Assembly: GCA_020881915.1 (NCBI GenBank)
Contig: JAJFPB010000004.1
Coordinates: 3,720,001 to 3,784,000 of the forward strand
Length of the DNA stretch: 64,000 nt
Direction of reading: 5' to 3'
Source: Paramyrothecium sp. XJ0827
Lineage: Eukaryota; Ascomycota; Sordariomycetes; Hypocreales; Stachybotryaceae
A model generated the notes under the pieces. The model was not told where the DNA came from, searched no databases, and was given only the letters and a program-made list of their open reading frames with translations. A program made the position numbers and the translations under genes. Shown here in pieces: positions 45,717 through 54,392 of this stretch. Positions within the stretch are counted from its first letter, which is position 1. Each line of letters begins with the position of its first letter.

Positions 45717-47329
45717 GGCGGGATCCGTTGTCTGGCAGTCGAAGGGGTTCTTCGCTCTTCAGGCAAATGAAGGGTTGGTCCCAGACGGTGGCACGGCGTG
45801 TAACCCTAGGGTGCTCCTCGATACATGACCGAAGGCGCGGCTCTTTCTAGTACCTCTAGTACACACAGAAGCCCAAGCCCGGCATTTCGAACCACTTACA
45901 CGGTGCCGGGGGCCCGACTGCTTATTTATGAATCAAAGAAACTTAATGCGCACGCCGTTTCGCCCGTGGCGGACGCTAACCATGTGGCATCTGACAAGCG
46001 CCCTGCCACAAATCTTCCGGCGTGAGGCTTCGCACCCTCGCACAGGCGAATCAAAACAGCATGCCGAGCAATTTGCTGTTCTTGCGTACTGGATCCGCGG
46101 TTGTCCGCCCCGGTCATATTTCAAGGCCCCTGCGGCTGAAGGAGCTGAGCGCCTCGACGCGGGAGTTGGGGTGTCCCTGTCAAAGCTTACCGCTCACCCA
46201 TCGGTAAGCCTGACTTCAGTCCGCGCCGACGGGTCACAACTGGGAGAGAGAAGAGAGACAAACAAACAAGATAATACCGCGTCGTGCCCTCGTCCAACGG
46301 TTCCATAGGTCAGAAGTCGGCCGGCATCAGTGAGATGATCCACGAGGTCGTCCAGCAATGCCACAATCGTGACACCCGTCTCCACGAATAAAACAAGATC
46401 CATTGGCGAAGATTATACCCGGGCCGAACCCCAGGTCAGAACTGCTTCCTTCCACTCCACAATCGGCAGCTTTTTCCCTTCCACAGCACAGCGACAAGTC
46501 GAGATTGCCGCAAAGAGGCCGGGCCGTGGACGGTTCCCAGTGACGCCGGATTCCCACTCCCATGAACCCCGACCCTAGCCCGGTGGAATTGGGTTTGAAC
46601 GGCAAGGCTAAATTTGGCGACGTCGCTCCACATAGTCAGCCTGTTGGCTTGTGACATTGGACGCTGCACAGGAGGAGTCGGTTGTGGGATCCATGATGGA
46701 GAGGGGATGCCCCTGCTGGCCTGGGATCACCATTTCCCAAGCTCATGGTTGAGGCTGGCCGATCACGGAACTTCAATGGGGAATATGGAACAGTCCTGGA
46801 TCCTGCAATGGTGGGTTTTCGAAGCTGCCTTTTCTTAGTAGCGGGGACAGTCTGGGGCGCAGCACCTGGAAAGCTATTATCATCTAACATTAGCCTGTCC
46901 ATGTACTAGTAGCACCTTGATTCTGTGTCACGCCAAAACCTTGGCCAAGTTGGAATCTAGTCCCAAACTCCCAAGCACGACGCTACTACGTAGTTTATAA
47001 GACGTCTGCGACAAGAAAAGAAACCTGACGAAATTGAGAGGTGCCACCGTTGACTAGGGCCGTAGGGCTGTGGTAGTATGTTTTCTTCACATGATGCACA
47101 CACAGAGACACAGAGAGGTTAGACTTCGACAAGGACACATTAATTATGCATTCATGTATTTGATCATTGCTCCATCGGTCTATATCGTCAAGCCAGGGGG
47201 TCTTGCCCATATGCCTGCCAGGGGAAATCGTTCCTTCATTAAGTTCCAGACTTGAAATTGTTGATACATGTCGAGCCACATGGCCCGCCGTGTTGGTTGG
47301 GGTCCCCGTGAAGGGGGAAGCAATCTCGC
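45717..47329. other. 1.6 kb gene-poor spacer
   Basis: Holds the promoter of the tetraspan gene and the 3' flank of the repeat-peptide precursor. Frames are short and overlapping. No biosynthetic enzyme, in particular no UstYa-like or tyrosinase-like frame, was found in it. Confidence 0.45.
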
Positions 47330-47876
47330 TTATGCCTGGCCTGCGGCTCGCGCCTGAAGCTGGCGCTTGATCTTGCGAAGGCCCGGGTTGCTGAAGGGGA
47401 CGATGTTGCCTTGGGCATCGGTCATGGCTGGCTGGCTGGCGTCAACTTGTCGCTTGACCTCACGCTTGGCCTTTCGAGCCCCCGGGTTACTGAAAGGCAC
47501 GATGTTGCCCTGAGCGTCCGTCATGGCTGGCTGGCTGGCGTCGACCTGGCGTTTGACTTCACGCTTGCCGGCATTGCTGAAGGGCACAACGTTGCCTTGG
47601 CCATCGGTCATGGCCGCGACAGTGTCCCCGACCTGCTGTCGCTTGACCTTCTTGGCCCCGGGGTTACTGAAGGGTACGATGTTGCCCTGAGCATCGGTCA
47701 TGGCTGGCTGGCTGGCGTCAACCTGCCGCTTCACGTCCCGCCTGACCTCAACGAATCCCTCTGGTTCTAAATCAGTACACAATCCACGCTGCAAGGGATG
47801 GGATTCGGGCATCTCTCTCACCGTTGGCCAGGGCGGCGGCAACCAAAGTGAACGTGGCGAAAATGGAGAGCTTCAT
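47330..47876 (-). CDS. Secreted Kex2-processed repeat-peptide precursor (KEP-like), 163 aa
   Basis: Two exons: 47822-47876 and 47330-47766. Residues 1-17 are a signal peptide (Lys2, hydrophobic core, Ala-Leu-Ala end); the intron falls just after it. The mature part is almost wholly four tandem units of 29-33 residues (33-61, 62-91, 92-124 and 125-153), each beginning with Gln after Lys-Arg and ending in one or two further dibasic sites. The core is AMTDAQGNIVPFSNPG in units 1, 3 and 4; unit 2 has AMTDGQGNVVPFSNAG. Signal peptide plus KR-separated repeats is the architecture of Kex2-processed repeat proteins, including pheromone precursors and fungal cyclic-peptide RiPPs. The core has no Cys, Tyr or Trp, so it fits neither alpha-pheromones nor Tyr-linked dikaritins. 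The D-A/G-Q segment also recalls wall-bound PIR repeats. Role unknown. Confidence 0.85.
47363..47725 (-). repeat. Four in-frame tandem repeats of the peptide precursor
   Basis: Units at 47639-47725, 47549-47638, 47450-47548 and 47363-47449. Units 1, 3 and 4 encode an identical 23-residue stretch, yet their DNA differs at several third codon positions, so they are not a very recent duplication. Confidence 0.88.
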
Positions 47877-50179
47877 GGTGAAAGGAGTGGATGGCAAAAT
47901 AAGTCGGCCGGCGACAAAAGGCGAAAGACAAAACACGAGAAAAAGATTCCCGGAGAAGAATAATGAAAGAAACAACACGATGATGGAGACACTGTTGGAT
48001 GAGGGAAAGAAGAAAGGGAAAGGAGAAACGAGCAGGGCGGCGAGGCCCGTCTAGATATTGGGACGCATGACTTGAGACAGGATGGCACAATGCTTCAACA
48101 CCTCTTGGCTTCAAACATGAGGCGGCTGCTTGTTTGGACGACAGACGGCCATCAACGTAGCAGCTTCGGCGTTCTGTGACAGCCCCATGGAGCATCCAAA
48201 ACGGAGACAGAGTCAGAATGGGACGCACGCGGCTGCCAGAGATCAGCACAGGTACGGACATACAGCGCAGGTGTGCACAGCATTCTCGCCCATTGAAGGC
48301 CCCATTGTTACGAGGAAGGGGGTGGTGCGGCAACGTCAGCCAGTCATCTCAGGTCGGGCAAAAGCTTGTCCAGAAGAAGCTCTGTCCTGATGCGACGTCT
48401 CCGGTTTCCGCCCATCTGGAGAAGGGGAGAGCCGTTGAAGAAATGAGCGAGCGTGAGCTGCGCCCGGCCAGGGGGTTCAGCGTAACCTGTTGGCTGGTGG
48501 GAGGAATCTGAAACCCGAGCCGCCTCAACAGGGGGGCGTGCAACGGGATGAAACCCGCCTGAGCGAGAGGGGGGGCCGCGGCCGCGTCGCAGGTCCTGGA
48601 CGACGGTGTGCTTCACTGGCGTAGCGGTTAGAGTCGAAGCCAGGCAAGCTCAGAATCAGAAATAGTGTTGCAGGAGACAAGCAACTGCCCGTTGTGGAGC
48701 TCAGATGAAGCGGTGACAATCAGATGAACCTCCCACGAGCGGTGATGTGAGGTGGTGGATGACTTGGGATTCTAGAACGGGGGTCTTTCTCCAGGCCAGG
48801 TATTTCTGGGCGGCTGTGGTAAGGCATGGTACCTGAGGTGCCTATCCGGACGGGACACAGCACAGGCCGACCCCTCGATTACAGGCGTCACCAACTTGGC
48901 ATCCTACCATGGGGTAAGGACGTTCTGTAACGAATTGTTCGTGTCTTTTTTTTTTTGTCCACTTCCCAGACCTACGTATTTTTTTTTTTCTGTTACCATG
49001 AGGAGTTCCCAACTGCGAGATGTGTCGATCATGGTAAAGTCGTCACCATAAGGTTGTCACCAATGCACACCGATGTTTTGCTATGGGGATCATCACTCTC
49101 GCCGTTTTGATGCCTGGTCCCGATGGGCTGCCGATGCGACCTGTTTCCACGCCCTAACAAGTCGCTAAGACGAGGGATTGCTTCAGCCATGGGCTTTTCC
49201 ACTACGATCCGCTAGAGCTGTTTGGAGATGTCGAATTCCGCAACTTTCTCGCAGCTCTGTTTCGTAGTGACCAGGGCCGTGTCACAGGTCGAGCCTGCGA
49301 TGGCAGTGGCAGCAGCATTACCTCAAGATGACGGACGAGTCGCTTGTACACCACACTTTACGGAGCTAGATATGATCAGTTGTGCGAGTCCTAAGAAATA
49401 CATCAAACCGACCTAGGCGTACTCACTCACATACACATGTGCATAGGTAGGTGTATGTTTGTATAGCAACGAGACGTATATGATATATATCTTCCCCCGT
49501 GCCCAAGGCTGTGGGGCCACGGAGCATTCACGACAAGGCAGCGAGATCCCCCTCCTTTCCCCTCCCCTTCAATTCGATAACATGTCATCGAAGGTCAAAG
49601 GCGATGCAGGTCCCACCTCGAAAAACTGCCTAATGCAGCCCACGGCCGGGCTAAAAAGGTATAAACCAGAGCACTAGAACGCCGCCCTTGCACAACTCTA
49701 CGCAAACGTGCAGCGACAGTGGCGGTTAACATTGCCGTTTGGTCTGCAGGTGGCGGGGCAGCAGCAGGAGGAGGAGTAGTCCGTCCCTCTTCTTCTTCTG
49801 CTGCTGCTGCTGCAGCGCGCCATGGTTGTGTTTGCTGAGCAAAGGACCGCCGCGCGTGCTGCATCTGCTGATCCGACGCTTCCACTTCGCCTTTTTCCTC
49901 CCTCTCTCTTCTCTCTTGGCCAGGCTGGACGTATGTTACTTTCTGACACACTCTCTCTCTCGCGCGCGCTCTCTCTCGTGTCTGCTCTTCTGAAACCGCT
50001 TCACCCTGCGACGCCAGCGTGCTCCTGACCACACACAGATCAGGGCCGCTGAGACGTCTTGTTTCCTTTTTTTGGCTTTCCCGTGGTACTCGTGCTATTA
50101 GTGCCCGACAATCCTCGTCCAGGACCCCTCCCTCTTCCGCCCGTAGAGAGTGCTTGCTTGCTTGCTGCTGCCTTGAACC
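47877..50179. other. 2.3 kb gene-poor spacer
   Basis: The left part is the promoter of the repeat-peptide gene, with CCAAT on the minus strand near 48058. Two 11-nt T tracts lie at 48946-48956 and 48979-48989. The right part is the AMMECR1 gene promoter and leader: a TATAAA at 49660-49665, CTG/TTC triplet runs (49790-49815) and a CT/CG-alternating stretch (about 49950-49980). No gene was seen. Confidence 0.45.
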
Positions 50180-51013
50180 ATGGCGACCACCGAGCACTGC
50201 ATCCTGTGTTTCGAGGCCCTCGATGCCAGTCTGAACAAGCGCGAGCCCATGTCCCTCGAGGACCTGCAAGCCTCTTGGGCCACCTTCTCCCAGGCCTCCG
50301 CAGCCTCCGCATCCTCCGCTCCCAGGGACCCGACCCTGCGCCGAATCGCCGCCGACGCCGGCTCCTCGTCGGGCTCGTCATCCTCCTCCACTCCATCCTC
50401 GGTCCTCTCCTCCACCCCCCAGGCCGCTTCCACGCCCGCGACGTCCACCTCGTCGCTACCCCTCCCTCCAAGCAGCGCATCGCCGGCGCCGGCGTCGGCA
50501 CCGCTCTTCGTGACCTGGAACACGGTGCAGGGCGACGACGACGACGACGACGACGGCGACACCTCGCTGCGGGGCTGCATTGGCACCTTCGAGCCCCAGC
50601 CCCTGTCCGTGGGCCTGCCCGAGTACGCCCTCATCTCGGCCCTGCACGACACCCGCTTCTCCCCCGTCACCCGCGCCGAGCTCCCCACCCTGCAGGCCGC
50701 CGTCACCCTGCTCACCGACTTCGAGCCCGTCGACGACCCCTACGACTGGGACATTGGCGTCCACGGCATCCGCCTCTCCTTCTACGACCGCGGCCGCCGC
50801 TACGGCGCCACCTACCTGCCCGACGTCGCCGCCGAGCAGGAGTGGACAAAGGACGAGACCCTCTTCAGCCTGGTCCGCAAGGCCGGCTGGGTCGGCAGCC
50901 GCTCGCGCTGGAAGGACCTCGAGCTCAAGGTCACCCGCTACCAGGGCAAGAAGGTCGCCGCCAACTATCCCCAGTTCAAGAAGTGGCGCGACTGGGTGGT
51001 CAGCAAGCAGTGA
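50180..51013 (+). CDS. AMMECR1-domain protein, 277 aa
   Basis: Single exon. The AMMECR1 fold is split by insertions: an N-terminal CILCFEALDASLNKRE, then a Ser/Ala/Pro linker of about 75 residues, then FVTWNT and the hallmark LRGCIGTF motif, followed by EYALISALHDTRFSPVTRAELP, the strand pair WDIGVHGIRLSFY and the C-terminal TLFSLVRKAGW. A short Asp run (DDDDDDD) precedes the RGCIGT motif. The family is universal in eukaryotes and archaea and its human member is linked to the AMME contiguous deletion syndrome; biochemical function is not settled, though nucleic-acid or signalling roles have been suggested. GC-rich codon use. The ATG follows a CT-rich leader. Confidence 0.9.
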   Translation: MATTEHCILCFEALDASLNKREPMSLEDLQASWATFSQASAASASSAPRDPTLRRIAADAGSSSGSSSSSTPSSVLSSTPQAASTPATSTSSLPLPPSSASPAPASAPLFVTWNTVQGDDDDDDDGDTSLRGCIGTFEPQPLSVGLPEYALISALHDTRFSPVTRAELPTLQAAVTLLTDFEPVDDPYDWDIGVHGIRLSFYDRGRRYGATYLPDVAAEQEWTKDETLFSLVRKAGWVGSRSRWKDLELKVTRYQGKKVAANYPQFKKWRDWVVSKQ

Positions 51014-51528
51014 ATTACCATAGACTTGCAAGGCGTTTTGTTGTGTGCCGTGCCTGTTTCACACGGCCAAGGTTAATATAGTAGGAGCTCAAGGAGTATG
51101 TTTTTCTCGCTGGTTAGATACACCAATGCAGCCATACATTATTGGTATAATCAATCAATCAATCAATCAATCAATCGAATCTTCGCTTGCTATAGACATT
51201 CAACACGACGCTGTCGATGTTGCTGCTGCTGCTGCCCCTTTTCTTGCCCGTACTTTTGACACAGCCCACATCTCCTCACCATTGAAGCTTCCTCTCGTCG
51301 TTCAAATAAATACAAAACCATCTCAACGCTAAACGATGCCCAATCAGCCCATCATCTCGTCTTCCCCGGCGCCGAGGTATCTTGGGAAGAGTAATAGAAG
51401 AACAGGAAAGAAAAGGAAAGAAAAAGGCAAGGAACGAATGCGCACAAAACAAAGAGAAACCCTATGGTACAATAGGTTGTCGGACCCTCCAACATGGCTG
51501 GACTACCCGCAGTCACGAACATGCGCCA
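51014..51528. other. Convergent 3' intergenic region
   Basis: 515 bp between AMMECR1 (+) and the Ras gene (-). It holds a perfect AATC tetranucleotide array and short poly-purine stretches. No gene was seen. Confidence 0.5.
51149..51176. repeat. AATC tetranucleotide microsatellite, 7 units
   Basis: Seven perfect copies in the 3' flank of the AMMECR1 gene. Likely length-variable between strains. Confidence 0.9.
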
Positions 51529-52347
51529 TCACCAACACCTCAGCTTCCTCCAGAAGCCGCCTTGACCCCCACCTGCTTTGTCGCTCCGCCTGCCTCCCGC
51601 TGCGCCCTGCTTCTCGTCGTCGGACGGGCCCGCCAGCGGGGCCAGCGGCTTCGTCATGCCTCTGGCGTTGGCGCTCGTGCCACCAGCGCCAATGCCCCCT
51701 CCCGCCGCCGCCGCCGCCAGCCTCCGCGCCTCGACGACGCGGCGCACCAGCAGCTCAAACGTCTCCTCGATGTTGACCTCCAGGCGCGCGCTCGTCTCCA
51801 TGAAGCCGCACCCGTGCTGGCGCGCCCACTCGAGGCCCACGGCGGCGGACACCTCCCTGCTCTCCTGCAGGTCGCACTTGTTGCCAGCGACGATCTTGAC
51901 GGGCGGGACCGTCTTGGACTCCCTGCCGCTGCCCGTCGTGACGGTCGTGGCGAAGCCCGGCTTCAGCCCTGCCTTCTTGGCGCGCTCGGCGTTGTCGAGG
52001 CGCGTCTCGGCCTCGATGCCGATGAGCTCGTCAAAGTACTCCAGGGCGTCGAGGGAATCCCGCGAGGTGATGTCGTAGACGAGCAGGAAGGCGTCGGCGC
52101 CGAGGTTGGCCGTGGCCCACATGCCGCGGTACTCCTCCTGGCCGGCCGTGTCGGTGATGGCGAGGTGGTAGGTGGTTCCGTCGATGCGGCGGGTGATGCT
52201 GTACGAGTCCTCGATGGTGGGGTCGTACTCGTTGGTCCACTGCGAGTGCACGAGCCGCAGCGTGATGGACGACTTACCGCAGCCGCCGTCGCCGCATATC
52301 GTGATGGTTATGGGAACCGGGGTCTGGTGGGGAGGCGTCGTGGTCAT
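51529..52347 (-). CDS. Ras-family small GTPase with atypical C-terminus, 272 aa
   Basis: Single exon. G motifs are complete: P-loop GDGGCGKSS (Lys25), effector loop YDPTIEDSY, switch II DTAGQEEYRGMW, NKCD and ETSA. The effector sequence is Ras-like, not Rho or Rab. An insert of about 30 residues (ETRLDNAERAKKAGLKPG, TTVTTGSG) lies between beta 4 and the NKCD motif, which is longer than in classical Ras. The C-terminal 50 residues are Ala/Gly-rich and end FWRKLRCW, so the last cysteine is not followed by a standard CaaX box; a final exon may be missing from this model, or the protein may be palmitoylated or soluble. The chosen ATG gives a 12-residue leader before the P-loop strand; an ATG is also open 73 codons upstream. 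Likely a signalling switch in growth or polarity. Confidence 0.85.
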   Translation of the reverse strand: MTTTPPHQTPVPITITICGDGGCGKSSITLRLVHSQWTNEYDPTIEDSYSITRRIDGTTYHLAITDTAGQEEYRGMWATANLGADAFLLVYDITSRDSLDALEYFDELIGIEAETRLDNAERAKKAGLKPGFATTVTTGSGRESKTVPPVKIVAGNKCDLQESREVSAAVGLEWARQHGCGFMETSARLEVNIEETFELLVRRVVEARRLAAAAAGGGIGAGGTSANARGMTKPLAPLAGPSDDEKQGAAGGRRSDKAGGGQGGFWRKLRCW

Positions 52348-54392
52348 GGTTACGTTTTGGTGACCGAGGCCGTTCTCGGATATGAGGCGCTTGTGATTAT
52401 TTGGTGGCAGGTAGACCCTTTGTACAATGTTCGAATCCAGTCGTGTTCCGGTGTTCAAAAGCCTGGATGCCGCAGGACTATGCTGGGCGAGAGAGACGGG
52501 CTCGTTGATTCGCCCGGCCGATTGAGTGCTTGCGACGGAGGTGCTCGGATCTTGAATGCGAAACACAAAGTCACACGACTCGAGCTCGGGTTACGATGTT
52601 TCCTTTTTGGCCCCCCTCCAAACTCGGGCCTTGAGCGAGATGTGACGCGGCTCGCCGTGCAGACTGTGGCTGTCCGTAGGGCGCAGTGCGCAGCAGATGC
52701 GCAAGGACTACGTGCTTGGCGCGTGGTGGTTGTGTGATGGTGGATTGCTATACAGGGTTGTCGCGTGGCGTCATAAGCTGGCGGAGTGAAGCGCGTTAAG
52801 TGTCAGCCCGAATTGTCCAAGGAGTAGCCCGTCGCGTGGGGGAAAGACGGGATTCCGCAGACGAAGTCGGTGTCAATTGTTCAAGCAAAATGGAGGAGCG
52901 TGCGATGGGGCGAAAAAAGAAAGGAAATTAGAAATCAGAGTAACATTCACCACAGCAAAAAAAAGCAAGCACGGGCTTTGGGCCGCGATCAAGGTCAGGA
53001 AAAAATAAGACCAGCCCAGACCCGAAACCAGGGAAATAAGAAAGGTGATATGCAATTTAGATGGGCCCTTGCCCTTGCAGCCATCGACGCGCTCCCCCCA
53101 CCCAGGTCAAGTCATCGTCATCAAACCAGAGGCCGGCAAGGCAAAGGGCCAAGGCATGGGCGCCCAGGGTGACCAGCCAGACGGGTTCCCAGACCCAGGA
53201 CATGCCCAGGCCACAGGCGCCGCGGCCGGCTGCAACGAACCCCCGGGCCTTAGTGCGGTTCCTAGCCAACAGTCCAGCGAGCGTCGGTGGGCCTCTTTGC
53301 CAATCAGCGTGCCGGAGGGAGATGGCCGAACCAGGGGTCTTGGGGACGGGGGTTGCGACGGAGCCATGCTTCGGACGCAGATGTCAGGCTGGACGTTTTC
53401 GGAGGCGCTCAGATAATTTCGTTCCCTGCTCGTCTTCCGTCTCTCACCATGCGCGTTCTCGTCCGTGAATTCGCCGCCAGTTGTCTGAATGCGATACCGA
53501 CGTCTCTTCACCATCCAGTGCTCTAATACCGAATGGTGGTAAGGTACCTACCTACCTTTGGGTAGACGGCACCTGTGGTATGGACTTACTGAACTCACTT
53601 AGTCGGAAAGACCCTCGCTGACACTCGGCCGAGTGCCCGAGTGGATTCGAGTTGTCTCAACGCCTGCCGCATGAACGGGCTGTCGGTGTCTCAACAGCTT
53701 CCGGATTCCAATGCAACGGAGCTGGCAGCTCTGTAATTATATCGCCCAGCCTGGAGCAAGCCACTGGAGCAAGCCACTGGTGGACGTTTCCCGAACAATG
53801 GCCTTACGGTGGAGGCATTGGCACGGCAAAGCGACTCTCGACGTCGGGGCTCGTCATCCGGGCTAACCATTGGCCAATTCGACGAACCACCAATCACGAA
53901 AAAGACAGCGAGCAAACAACCATGAGAAGATGGTTCGCATCGGTCCGAACCCGCAATGGCAAAAGGTATCTGGAACAACAAAAAATTATGTCTCCAGAAC
54001 ATGCAGTTACGATAGCAGCGTATGCAAGATGAAATAGCAGGGAACTTACACATCAGCATAACACAAAGATCAATTGCCAAGCTACCTTGGTATTCACACA
54101 CAACCGAATCAACGGCTAGCGCTGGCTTCATCAGACTGCGGGATATAGCCCTCGGAGACGTAAGAACCGGCGGTTCCGCCACATGTAAACCGAGGCCATG
54201 GCCCGCACTTCGAATTCGGCAAAGACCCGGTTGATTACGAGTGTTGCTAGTAGCCATTCTCGAAACAGAGGTTGCCTTGAGTCATAGTGGCGGAGAAGAC
54301 TTGTTGCTTCATTGTCCATTTCCCTTTTTGCTTTTTTCTTTTCTTTTATCTAAAGATTTCACCCCACCTTCTAACTTTGGCTACCCTGCACT
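52348..54392. other. 2.0 kb spacer with a weak coding candidate
   Basis: Holds the Ras promoter on the left and the decarboxylase promoter on the right. An AGGTAAGGTACCTACC cluster (53538-53565) and a duplicated GGAGCAAGCCACT (53753-53778) are present. CCAAT/ATTGG boxes occur near 53869-53905. A hydrophobic minus-strand frame is listed separately. Confidence 0.45.
53057..53373 (-). CDS. Possible membrane-protein exon (hypothetical)
   Basis: A minus-strand frame is open over about 105 codons to a TAA and reads with protein-like character: PKTPGSAISLRHADW, RNRTKARGFVAAGRGACGLGMSW, then a hydrophobic segment VWLVTLGAHALALCLAGLW and an acidic DDDD turn. No ATG starts it; an upstream exon would be needed, and the ATG frame at 53514 with a GTGAGA donor is a candidate but does not join in phase. 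Composition is GC-rich like the genes around it. I recognise no family. It may be a small one- or two-helix membrane protein or a chance frame. Confidence 0.28.

Noticed and set aside
47411..47770. 119-codon plus frame across the repeat-peptide gene
   Set aside because: Antisense shadow of the repeats; the minus frame has signal peptide, intron and dibasic sites.
50059..51081. 340-codon plus frame overlapping AMMECR1
   Set aside because: An Arg/Pro-rich shadow of the GC-rich AMMECR1 gene.
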